DNA of 15,751 nucleotides from contig JAEUIG010000048.1 in assembly GCA_016795125.1 (NCBI GenBank), positions 1 through 15,751 of the forward strand, read 5' to 3'. Each line of letters starts with the position of its first letter. Within the stretch, counting starts at the first letter, position 1. This document shows, in pieces, positions 6,235-13,952 of this stretch. The position numbers were made by a program, and so were the translations under genes. The notes below the pieces were generated by a model that was given only the letters and a program-made list of their open reading frames with translations, made no database searches and had not been told where the DNA came from. Origin of the DNA: Planctomycetaceae bacterium. GTDB lineage: Bacteria > Planctomycetota > Planctomycetia > Planctomycetales > Planctomycetaceae.

Positions 6235-7344
6235 TCAGCGGAGGGTGGTGCTTTGCACGGTCAGTTTCGCCAGCCGTTCGGGAACGGGAAACGGTAGCAC
6301 GAGCGGCGCCTGGATGCCGGGTGTGCCGTCGGCCAGCCGTTGCAGTTCCAGCGGCGGGTCGGCGAGGTCTTCGTGGTAGAACCGGCTGCTGGGGAAGATG
6401 TCGGCCGGGTAGGTGAAGTTGTCCAGCATGGCGAGCGCGCAGCAGTGAGCAGCGCCGACGGCGCTTTCCAGCATGCCGCCCACCCAGCAGGGGATGTTCG
6501 CGTCGCGGCAGAGATTGTGAATCGCCACGGCGTTCGTGAGGCCGCCGACGCGGCCCGGCTTGATGTTCACGTACCGGCAACTGCTCAATTCAATTGCCTG
6601 CCGCGCGCGGTCGAGCGAGACGATGCTCTCGTCGAGGCATACCGGCGTCCGGATCCGCCGCTGCAGCTGCGCATGGTCGACGACATCGTCGTGCTGCAGC
6701 GGCTGTTCGATCATCGCCAGGTTGAAGCGGTCCAGGTCCGCAAACAGTTCGGCGTCGCGGAGCCGGTAGCCGCTGTTGCAGTCGATGTGCATGGTGTGCG
6801 TCGGTTGCCGCCGGCGCACGGCCTCCAGCATGGAGACATCCCAGCCGGGACGGAACTTCAGCTTGATGCGGGGAAATCGCTGCTCGACGGCGCGGTCGAC
6901 GTTGTCGAGCAGGTCGTTGATGCTGTCCATGACGCCGAAATCCGCGCCCACGGCGGCCGCGTCACGAGTGGCCCCGAGCAGTTCGTGCAGGGGCCGGTTC
7001 TGGTTGCGCGCCTGCAGGCTCCACCAGGCCGTATCGAGCGCCGCCTTGGCGAAGGGGTTCCCCTTGAACAGCGACAGTTCGGCCTGCAGTTGCTCGCCTG
7101 AGGCAATCTCCTTTCCCAGGAGGGCCGGGCCGAGCCATTCGCGCACGACGGCGTAGGCGCCGCCGGCCCACTCAGGGCTGTAACAGGGAGCCGCGAAGGG
7201 GGCGGCTTCTCCCCAACCGTCGAGCGATCCGCTGACCATCCGGCACAGGACGGCATGAATGGCGGCATCCTCCCCATACGCCGTGCGCCACGGGAAGATC
7301 AGCGGCATGGCGACGTGGTAGAGGTCAATTCGATCAATTCTCAT
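6235..7344 (-). CDS. menC: o-Succinylbenzoate synthase / N-succinylamino acid racemase (enolase superfamily)
   Basis: A 369-residue muconate-cycloisomerase-subgroup enzyme. Catalytic residues are all visible: K161 and K163 in KLKF, metal ligands D188 (HIDCN), E213 (IEQP) and D238 (CLDES), and K262 in NIKPGRVGG; the GGMLES segment (289-294) closes the barrel. Length and residue numbers are almost the same as for the promiscuous Amycolatopsis N-acylamino acid racemase / OSBS, so the enzyme may dehydrate SHCHC to o-succinylbenzoate in menaquinone synthesis, racemise N-succinyl amino acids, or both. No other men gene is in the window. The ATG at 7344 is chosen because homology starts there. The start overlaps the end of the upstream hydrolase gene by 11 bp (7334-7344), which suggests translational coupling. 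A longer in-frame start at 7392 lies well inside that gene. Confidence 0.82.
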   Translation of the reverse strand: MRIDRIDLYHVAMPLIFPWRTAYGEDAAIHAVLCRMVSGSLDGWGEAAPFAAPCYSPEWAGGAYAVVREWLGPALLGKEIASGEQLQAELSLFKGNPFAKAALDTAWWSLQARNQNRPLHELLGATRDAAAVGADFGVMDSINDLLDNVDRAVEQRFPRIKLKFRPGWDVSMLEAVRRRQPTHTMHIDCNSGYRLRDAELFADLDRFNLAMIEQPLQHDDVVDHAQLQRRIRTPVCLDESIVSLDRARQAIELSSCRYVNIKPGRVGGLTNAVAIHNLCRDANIPCWVGGMLESAVGAAHCCALAMLDNFTYPADIFPSSRFYHEDLADPPLELQRLADGTPGIQAPLVLPFPVPERLAKLTVQSTTLR

Positions 7345-8353
7345 CGCCGGGCTCGCGAATGCCGGGTGACAGGTGTGACGTGATCCACTCAACGGCCTCG
7401 GGAACCCAGGTGGACGGGAGTCGGTGTTCGCCCGCGACGATCAGTTGCCGGGCGCTTGGTCCCGCGATCAGGGCGGCACGGGCCTGTGCGTGCGGTACGG
7501 GACACATGCTGTCGTTGTCGCCCACGATCGTCAGGAACGGCCGGTTGCCGATCCCGCGGGTGAAGTTCTGGGGAGCGATCGGGGACCACTTCGAAGTTTC
7601 TGCCGGAGCCGCGACCGAAACGGCGACTGTGACGCGCGGCTCGGTTCCCGTCAGCAGAAACGTCTGCGTGCCCCCCATGCTGTACCCGAGGACGCCGATG
7701 CGGGCCGAATCGATGTCCGGCCGGGTTTCGAGGTAGTCGATCGCGCGGCGGTAGTCGCGCGTCGTCTGGATGTAGATCTCGTTCTGTGTGAAGTACCCCT
7801 TGCGCGGGTCGGGATCGCCTTCCGCCGCATAGTGGTTGACCGGAGCGTAGTCGTTTTCGGCAATGCGATCGCCGTGGCATTGGGCGTCTAATGCGAGGAC
7901 CGCGAATCCAGCCTGGAGCAAGGCTTTACGCACATTGCCGCCGCTGATGTAGTTGTCGTCCTGCCACCAGCTCTCCTTGGACCCGGACCAGCCGTGGAGC
8001 AACAGGACGCAGGGGCGCGGCGCGGGAGTCGCAGCCGCATATTCCAGGTAGCCGGGGACGAGCGATCCCTGCACGCCGCGAAAGACGACCTTCTCGCGCT
8101 GGGTGCCGTCTCGTTCACGCATCTCGACGGTCCGGGCCTCCAGCGGAATCGTGCGATCGTATTCGTACGCCTGCGCGAGCGCGTGTGCCGCTTCCTCCCC
8201 CAGTTGTTCGATGTGCCCGGCCTCCGTCGTCTGTGCCGGCGGAGCTTCCGGCTGCGCCAACGGGACGGCCACGAACAGGAGCAGCCAAGCACCCGCGGAG
8301 AGGCGCAACCCGACTGCTGATCGCCGATACGACTTCGCCGAGTGGTGCAACAT
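7334..8353 (-). CDS. Secreted alpha/beta hydrolase (dienelactone hydrolase / esterase-like)
   Basis: A 339-residue predicted exported esterase or related hydrolase. The N-terminus has basic residues and then a hydrophobic stretch (about 20-33, AGAWLLLFVAVPLA), consistent with a signal peptide. The alpha/beta hydrolase marks follow: HGWSGSKESWW (120-130) for the oxyanion region, GYSMGG (223-228) with nucleophile S225, an acid likely at D281 in GDNDSMCP, and H310 in GEHRLP. The substrate is unknown; DLH and acetyl-xylan-esterase-like planctomycete proteins look alike. It is not MenH, which is smaller and cytoplasmic, so its overlap with the menC-like gene is not by itself evidence for menaquinone synthesis. 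It starts 19 bp after the end of the kelch gene on the same strand; no strong Shine-Dalgarno is visible before 8353. Confidence 0.8.
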   Translation of the reverse strand: MLHHSAKSYRRSAVGLRLSAGAWLLLFVAVPLAQPEAPPAQTTEAGHIEQLGEEAAHALAQAYEYDRTIPLEARTVEMRERDGTQREKVVFRGVQGSLVPGYLEYAAATPAPRPCVLLLHGWSGSKESWWQDDNYISGGNVRKALLQAGFAVLALDAQCHGDRIAENDYAPVNHYAAEGDPDPRKGYFTQNEIYIQTTRDYRRAIDYLETRPDIDSARIGVLGYSMGGTQTFLLTGTEPRVTVAVSVAAPAETSKWSPIAPQNFTRGIGNRPFLTIVGDNDSMCPVPHAQARAALIAGPSARQLIVAGEHRLPSTWVPEAVEWITSHLSPGIREPGDEN

Positions 8354-8372
8354 TGGTCAGTGGGCCGCCAGA

Positions 8373-9653
8373 TCAGTGGGCCGGCAGAGTCGACAGGACC
8401 AGTTCGAATCGGCTCGTGCCGCGGGTGCTGTTGCCGCCGAACAACAGCACCTCGGGGTTCCCGCGGTCGTTGATCCGCAGGAGCGATTCGGTGTGATCGT
8501 CGTGAACAAACGGCATGGGGCCGACATTGATGAAGCGGTCGTTGGCAACGTCAAAAATCGACGCCGAGTTGTACTCGATGTCCAGGCCTTCCGGCGGATC
8601 GTGTTCACCGCCGGCGTAAAGGAAGTACCGGCCTGCAAGAGAGTGACCGGCCGGGAACAGGTCAAATGCCGAGTAATCGCTGACTCCGACCTGCACGCCC
8701 GGCGGACCATAATTGAAGCCCGCCATGCCCGGACCAGGCAACAGCTCGCCGGAATCCGGATTGAGCACCCACGTCGCGTCCGTGGTCAGACCGTCCACCG
8801 TGTTCTGACCGGCAGCCAGGAAGATGCGCCCGTCAGGCATCTCAAAGGCCTTGTTATCCTTGAGAGTGGTCGGCAGCGCTCCGCTGAGCAGCGTCCAGGC
8901 ATTGGCTTGCGGGTCATAGATTTCCGCAGAATTCTGAGCGCCTCCGATGACGACGACGCGTCCGTCGCGCAAGGTGAGCTGTGCATGCAGGGCGCGGCCC
9001 TGATGCAGTGCAGCGGCGGCCTGGAACCGGTCTGTTTCCGGATCGTAGATGTCGACCGCGGTGACGCCGCTGCCACCCAGATTGTTTCCACTGGTATTGC
9101 CGCCGGTGAGGAGCACCCGGCCGTCCGTCAGCAGCGAGATTCCGAAGCTCTGGCGGCCGACGGACAGCGTGTTGGACGTCAGTGAAAACCGTCCCGTTTG
9201 GGGATCATACAGTTCGGCGGAATCCAGGGCGGGAGCCGGACTGAAGGCACTCGCGCCGCCGGCAAACAGCGCCTTCCCGCTGGGCAGCGTGATGGCGTCG
9301 AGGGACCAGCGCGGGACGTTCAGCGGCTCCGTTTTCGTCCACCGGCGTGCCAGCGGGTCATAGAGTTCTGCCGTCGTGATGGCCGGGAAACCGGGGGACT
9401 TGCGATCGACGCCGCCGGCGGCGATGACCTGGCCAGTTGGCAGCAATGTCGCCGCCCCCAGCAGATGTGGTTCGGCCAATGTCTGCTGCGGATCGCCATC
9501 GGTCCATTGGCCTCGCGGTTCGTCCGCCGCCGGGAGATTGGGCTGGAGCACGAGGAACGCCGCCAGCAAAAGTCCGGCGACGAACGACGCCATATTCTGC
9601 ATGTTGCGCGCGGACACGCGGCGGAGCTGCTGGACGGAATATTCAGGTTGCAT
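8373..9653 (-). CDS. Secreted kelch-repeat beta-propeller protein
   Basis: A 426-residue protein made almost entirely of kelch-type blades. Gly-Gly or Gly-rich turns recur near residues 80, 132, 184, 237, 281, 348 and 406, and ELYDP / DIYDPET / EIYDPQ segments recur about 18-20 residues after several of them, suggesting seven blades. A hydrophobic core at about 21-37 ending in LPAAD suggests export. The ATG at 9653 is chosen because GGAG lies 7 nt upstream; later in-frame ATGs at 9602 and 9593 lack a ribosome-binding site, and extension to 9827 would run into the neighbouring dehydrogenase gene. No catalytic residues of galactose oxidase are apparent, so it is more likely a binding or scaffold protein than an oxidase. 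It is 170 bp downstream of the dehydrogenase and 19 bp upstream of the hydrolase. Confidence 0.8.
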   Translation of the reverse strand: MQPEYSVQQLRRVSARNMQNMASFVAGLLLAAFLVLQPNLPAADEPRGQWTDGDPQQTLAEPHLLGAATLLPTGQVIAAGGVDRKSPGFPAITTAELYDPLARRWTKTEPLNVPRWSLDAITLPSGKALFAGGASAFSPAPALDSAELYDPQTGRFSLTSNTLSVGRQSFGISLLTDGRVLLTGGNTSGNNLGGSGVTAVDIYDPETDRFQAAAALHQGRALHAQLTLRDGRVVVIGGAQNSAEIYDPQANAWTLLSGALPTTLKDNKAFEMPDGRIFLAAGQNTVDGLTTDATWVLNPDSGELLPGPGMAGFNYGPPGVQVGVSDYSAFDLFPAGHSLAGRYFLYAGGEHDPPEGLDIEYNSASIFDVANDRFINVGPMPFVHDDHTESLLRINDRGNPEVLLFGGNSTRGTSRFELVLSTLPAH

Positions 9654-9660
9654 CAGGACG

Positions 9661-9664
9661 CTCC
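9661..9664 (-). promoter_or_regulatory. Ribosome-binding site of the kelch gene
   Basis: GGAG on the - strand, 7 nt before the ATG at 9653. It decides the start among several in-frame ATGs. Confidence 0.6.
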
Positions 9665-9823
9665 GTAAGTCAGGTGTGACCGACACCATGTTGCACGAGT
9701 GTTGGTCCTGTCTGCAACCGGTCAACTGTTTGGCGGGCAGGCGTTGATGCTGGCTTGAACGTTTTCGGTTGCCGTCGGCCAAGACGCTGGCGACGCAGCG
9801 CAGTTCTGCCGGCGATGCTGCCG

Positions 9824-10645
9824 TCACACGAAAAAGTCTGGCAGCAGATCGGCCCCTGGCGTCACGGCGTAGGGGCTGAGATCGGTGATGCCTTCGTCGG
9901 CGAAGACTTCGTCGTCGATGAAAAACCGGCCGGTCTGACTGCGGCTGTCGCGCACGAGGATGGCGTAGGCGGCGTCAGCCATGATTTCCGGCCGGCGGCA
10001 GCGGGAGACCGCCTGTTCGCCCCCCAGCAGGTTCTGCACGGCGGCCGTGGCGATCGCCGTCCGCGGCCAGAGCGCGTTAACGGCGATTCCCAGGGGGGCC
10101 AGTTCTGCCGCCATTCCCAGTACGCACAGGCTCATGCCGTATTTTGAGATCGAATAGGCGACGTGGTTCTGAAACCAGTGCGGCTGCAGGTTCAGTGGCG
10201 GCGAGATATTGAGAATATGGGGGTTTGGCGACCGCTCAAGATGCGGGATACAGAGTTTTGAACAGGCAAACGTTCCGCGAACGTTGACCGCCTGCATCAG
10301 GTCGAACCGTTTTAATTCGGTCTCGATCGTGCCCGTCAACTGGATGGCGCTGGCATTGTTGACGAGGATATCGATGCCGCCGAACGTCGACACCGTCTGT
10401 TCGACGGCGGCCTGCACCTGTTCCTCCTGGCGGATATCGGTGACACAGGCCAGCCCCCGTCCTCCGGCGGCCTCGATCTCCGCCACGGCGGTATGCACGG
10501 TGCCGGGCAGGCGGGGATGCGGCGTGTCGGTCTTGGCGACGACGGCAATGTTGGCGCCGTCGCGCGCCGCCCGGAGTGCAATCGCCAGCCCGATGCCGCG
10601 ACTGGCGCCGGTGATGAACAGCGTTTTGCCCCGGAGTTGCGACAT
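9824..10645 (-). CDS. Short-chain dehydrogenase/reductase, HSDL2-like
   Basis: A 273-residue NAD(P)-dependent oxidoreductase of the classical SDR fold. Seen: the dinucleotide loop TGASRGIG (12-19), D70 in the TDIR turn, NNAS (96-99), N121, S148 in NISPPLNL, and the YSISK catalytic pair (Y164, K168). The ALWPRTAIATAA segment (191-202) and the ending PGADLLPDFFV (263-273) are close to the SDR domain of human HSDL2 as I recall it; the C-terminal sterol-carrier domain of human HSDL2 is absent. Bacterial relatives of this length are usually annotated only as SDR family oxidoreductase, and the substrate is unknown (a fatty or hydroxylated lipid is a guess). It is the first gene of the - strand cluster and diverges from the cytochrome-domain protein at 10904. 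No strong Shine-Dalgarno is visible. Confidence 0.88.
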   Translation of the reverse strand: MSQLRGKTLFITGASRGIGLAIALRAARDGANIAVVAKTDTPHPRLPGTVHTAVAEIEAAGGRGLACVTDIRQEEQVQAAVEQTVSTFGGIDILVNNASAIQLTGTIETELKRFDLMQAVNVRGTFACSKLCIPHLERSPNPHILNISPPLNLQPHWFQNHVAYSISKYGMSLCVLGMAAELAPLGIAVNALWPRTAIATAAVQNLLGGEQAVSRCRRPEIMADAAYAILVRDSRSQTGRFFIDDEVFADEGITDLSPYAVTPGADLLPDFFV

Positions 10646-10903
10646 TGAAGAAATCCCGATCGGCCTGAAGACGTGGTGGCGGTGTGGACGCCGTCCGGCG
10701 TGGTGTTGCTGGAAGTGCAGTGAGACGGTCTATTTGTAGAACCGCAGCCGACGTTCGAGAAGCGTGCGGTCGTTGAAGCGTTCCCCATGCAGGAACGCCG
10801 GCCGACCTGCTACGCTGGAGACGAAAGGGTTGCGCACTCAATGGCTGCGGGGCGCAGTTTCACTCATGGGGATTGTCGGCGACTGACTTTGCGAGCAAAC
10901 GGC
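10646..10903. other. Divergent intergenic region
   Basis: 258 bp between the divergent dehydrogenase and cytochrome-domain genes, which should hold both promoters. I see no convincing -35/-10 pair. Two short coding-like stretches lie in it: one on the - strand (10730-10837) and one on the + strand (ending at a TGA at 10721-10723). Neither has a supported start. Confidence 0.4.
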
Positions 10904-13900
10904 ATGGCGCGCGGACGCTGGATTCCACTACTGATGCTGCTGCTGTGTGCGCGCAGCGCCAGGGCGGGCGTCGATCCAGACGAGATGTTCTTCGAAGCGA
11001 AGATCCGGCCGGTGCTGGCAGGCACGTGCTTCGCCTGCCACGGGGACACGCAGACGTCGGGCGAGCTGCGGGTTGATTCGCGCGCCGCATTGCTCCAGGG
11101 TGGCGCCTCCGGACCGGCGATCGTGCCGGGAAATGCCGAACAGAGCCTGCTGATTCACGCGATCCAGCGGCGGGACGACGTGTCGGTGATGCCGCCGGAT
11201 GCCGAGAAGGCGCTCCGCGCCGATCAGATCGCGGATTTTGTCAGCTGGATCAATTCCGGTGCGGTGTGGCCCGAATCGTCCGCCAGGTTTGAAACTGGCC
11301 GTCACTGGGCCTACCTGCCGTTGCGCGACGAGCCGCCTCCGCAGGTACGCGACGTCGACTGGCTGCAAACGAGCGTCGATGCTTTTGTCCGGTCCCGACT
11401 GGAATCCGCCAATGTCGCGCCGGCCCGTCCGGCCGATAAGCTCGCATTGATTCGCCGCGCGACTTTCGACCTCACCGGGCTGCCGCCGACTCCGGCTGAG
11501 ATTGATGCGTTCCTGCAGGACGATCGTCCCGAGGCGTTTGCGACGGTGATTGACCGGTTGCTCGCCTCTCCCGCCTACGGCGAACACTGGGGACGGCACT
11601 GGCTCGATATCGTCCGCTATGCCGATACGGCGGGAGAGACCGCCGACTACCCCGTCCCGCTGGCCTGGCGGTACCGGAACTATGTCATCGATGCGTTCAA
11701 CAGTGACAAGCCGTACGACGCATTCCTGTGCGAGCAGATTGCGGGCGACATTCTGGCCGCAGACGAGCCGCGCGAACGCTACGCCGAACTCGCGACGGCG
11801 ACGGGCTTCCTCGCCATCTCGCGGCGATTCGGTTTCGACTCCGAAAACTATCACCATCTGACGATTCAGGACACGATCGATACGCTCGGCCAGTCGGTGC
11901 TGGGACTGACGCTCGGGTGTGCCCGCTGCCACGATCACAAGTTTGATGCGGTCTCCATGACCGATTACTACGGGCTGTACGGCATCTTCGACAGCAGCCG
12001 TTACGCGTTTCCAGGATCGGAGCAGAAGCAGAAAACTCGCGCCATGCTGCCGCTCATTCCTCCGGAAGAGTCGCAGGCAAGCTGGCACGCGTTCAATGTT
12101 CAGGTCGCCGCACTGACTGCGCAGCTCGAACAACAACAGCAGCCGGCGCCGAATGCCGTGCTCCGCTCGCTGCACGACATGGACGGCGACTTCGAACTGC
12201 AGGCGCCGGCCGCCGGCGGCAGTAACGGAGTGCTCGTTCCTCCCTGGTTGTACGAGGGCCGGATCGCCGTCACGACCGAGGCGCAAAGCCCATTCAAGCA
12301 CCTGTACGCGAAAGGCCGCGTCGGCGCCAGCGTCCCGGCGGGTGACAGTCCGTATCGCATCGAGCAGTCGCTGCACCGGCACCGCCTGCCGCCGTCCGCG
12401 TCCACGGTCTACGTCCATCTCGATTTTCGAACGGCCGCTGCGGCAGAAGGCACAACCGGCGCACACCGATTCTGGCTGGGAGACACGCCGGATATGCCGG
12501 CGGTCGAGGTGCTGATCGCGTCGAACTCGGTCGTGCTCCGGACCGGGGAGACGGTGGAGCAGATCGCCACCCTGCCACCGCAGACCTGGATCAACTTGCA
12601 ACTGGCGATCGACGTTTCGAACCGCACGGTCGCCGGAACGATCGGCGCTCCTGGCCAACATTCGGAATTCGCGGCGCGGCCGTTGTCCGCTTCGTGGAGC
12701 GGGGGCCTCGAGGAGTTGGTGCTCGACTCGGGCGGCGATGCCAGCGGCCTGCGGCCTGCGATCGAGTTCGACAATCTTGGCGTCCAGTTCACGCCGTTGC
12801 TGCCGGTCACCGATGTGGCGCCCGCGCCGCTTACCGACGGTTCCAAGACCGCCGACGAATTGGGCCAGATGCTGCAATCACTGCTGGCCGACGGACCCTG
12901 CGCCATGACCTATGGCATAGCCGAAGGCACGCCGCACAACGTGAGGATGCAGCTGCGCGGGGAACCGGACCAGCTCGGAATCGAGGTGCCGCGCGGGTTC
13001 GTCAGAGTGCTCGGCGGCGGACCGCTGCCGCCGGAGACACAGGGCAGCGGACGACTGGAACTGGCGCGCTGGTTGACGGGTCCCGACAACCCGCTGGCCG
13101 CGCGGGTCATCGTCAATCGCATCTGGCAGCACCACTTCGGTCAGGGGCTGGTGCGAACGCCGAACGATTTCGGAGTCCGGGGATTGCCGCCGACACATCC
13201 CGAGCTGCTGGACCATCTCGCCCGTCGGTTCATCAAGGGGGGATGGTCGATCAAGTCGCTGCAGCGGCAGATTCTGCTCAGCGCGACCTACCAGCAGTCA
13301 TCCGATATCGGAGATCTACCTCGTCCTGCTGCGACTGATCTCTACGCGTCGTTTCCACGGCGGCGTCTCAGCGCCGAACAGATTCGCGATGCCGTGCTGG
13401 CCGTCAGCGGAGAACTCGACCCCACGCCCGGGCTGGGCCATCCGTTTCCGACGCCGGTGAACTGGGGATACACGCAGCATGGGCCGTACAGTGCGGTCTA
13501 CGACCACAATCATCGCAGCGTGTACCTGATGACGCAGCGGCTGAAGCGGCACCCGTTCCTCGCGCTGTTCGACGGCGCGGACCCGAATGCCTCCACGGCG
13601 GACCGGCTGGAGACGACGGTGCCGACGCAGGCGCTGTACTTCCTCAACGACCCGTTTATCCATACGTCGGTCGAGCGGTGGGCCACGCGGCTCCAGGCGT
13701 TGTGGCCAGACGAAGCGCAGCAGGTCAGCCTCGCCTGGCGAACCGCAATGGGCCGCGCGCCGACCGGCATCGAAGCCAACGAAGCCGCTGAGTTCCTCGA
13801 GGACTACCGGCGTGAACTTGCCGCATTGCAGGTCGACAACATCGAGGTCCGCAGCCTCGCCGCATACCTGCGCACGCTGATTGGCAGCAACGAATTCCTG

Positions 13901-13912
13901 TATGTCGATTAA
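10904..13912 (+). CDS. Secreted PSCyt1-DUF1549-DUF1553 protein with lectin-like insert
   Basis: A 1002-residue planctomycete-type multidomain protein. It starts with a short signal peptide (ARGRWIPLLMLLL then ARSARAG, residues 2-22). Domain order: planctomycete cytochrome c (about 27-122) with the haem motif CFACH (42-46); DUF1549/PSCyt2 (about 153-370) with a second CxxCH, CARCH (339-343); a beta-rich insert (about 428-635) resembling a concanavalin/LamG fold; and DUF1553/PSD1 (about 710-1000) with the ARVIVNRIWQHHFG signature. It probably binds haem c outside the cytoplasm; the catalytic role is not established. The ATG at 10904 is chosen because it puts the signal peptide at the very N-terminus; in-frame ATGs at 10787 and 10841 add a non-hydrophobic stretch. 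The DUF1501 gene follows after 40 bp, the pairing typical for these families in Planctomycetes. Confidence 0.92.
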   Translation: MARGRWIPLLMLLLCARSARAGVDPDEMFFEAKIRPVLAGTCFACHGDTQTSGELRVDSRAALLQGGASGPAIVPGNAEQSLLIHAIQRRDDVSVMPPDAEKALRADQIADFVSWINSGAVWPESSARFETGRHWAYLPLRDEPPPQVRDVDWLQTSVDAFVRSRLESANVAPARPADKLALIRRATFDLTGLPPTPAEIDAFLQDDRPEAFATVIDRLLASPAYGEHWGRHWLDIVRYADTAGETADYPVPLAWRYRNYVIDAFNSDKPYDAFLCEQIAGDILAADEPRERYAELATATGFLAISRRFGFDSENYHHLTIQDTIDTLGQSVLGLTLGCARCHDHKFDAVSMTDYYGLYGIFDSSRYAFPGSEQKQKTRAMLPLIPPEESQASWHAFNVQVAALTAQLEQQQQPAPNAVLRSLHDMDGDFELQAPAAGGSNGVLVPPWLYEGRIAVTTEAQSPFKHLYAKGRVGASVPAGDSPYRIEQSLHRHRLPPSASTVYVHLDFRTAAAAEGTTGAHRFWLGDTPDMPAVEVLIASNSVVLRTGETVEQIATLPPQTWINLQLAIDVSNRTVAGTIGAPGQHSEFAARPLSASWSGGLEELVLDSGGDASGLRPAIEFDNLGVQFTPLLPVTDVAPAPLTDGSKTADELGQMLQSLLADGPCAMTYGIAEGTPHNVRMQLRGEPDQLGIEVPRGFVRVLGGGPLPPETQGSGRLELARWLTGPDNPLAARVIVNRIWQHHFGQGLVRTPNDFGVRGLPPTHPELLDHLARRFIKGGWSIKSLQRQILLSATYQQSSDIGDLPRPAATDLYASFPRRRLSAEQIRDAVLAVSGELDPTPGLGHPFPTPVNWGYTQHGPYSAVYDHNHRSVYLMTQRLKRHPFLALFDGADPNASTADRLETTVPTQALYFLNDPFIHTSVERWATRLQALWPDEAQQVSLAWRTAMGRAPTGIEANEAAEFLEDYRRELAALQVDNIEVRSLAAYLRTLIGSNEFLYVD

Positions 13913-13942
13913 TCAACCAGGCCGGACGGCGCGGCTGTTCCG

Positions 13943-13946
13943 GGAG
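13943..13946 (+). promoter_or_regulatory. Ribosome-binding site of the DUF1501 gene
   Basis: GGAG within GGGAGAG, 6 nt before the ATG at 13953. It decides this start over an in-frame ATG at 13881 that lies inside the previous gene. Confidence 0.7.
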
Positions 13947-13952
13947 AGACCC

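Noticed and set aside
7334..8353. MenH (SHCHC synthase) next to a menC-like gene
   Set aside because: The protein is longer than MenH, has a signal peptide and resembles dienelactone hydrolase/esterase-type proteins.
8103..9185. 360-codon + strand frame opposite the hydrolase and kelch genes
   Set aside because: It spans two - strand genes with signal peptides and repeats, has no homology-like motif, and follows from high GC in third positions.
10928..12877. Long open frame on the - strand (about 650 codons) inside the cytochrome-domain gene
   Set aside because: It is antisense to a protein with clear domains; its translation is arginine-rich low-complexity sequence typical of mirrored GC-rich codons.
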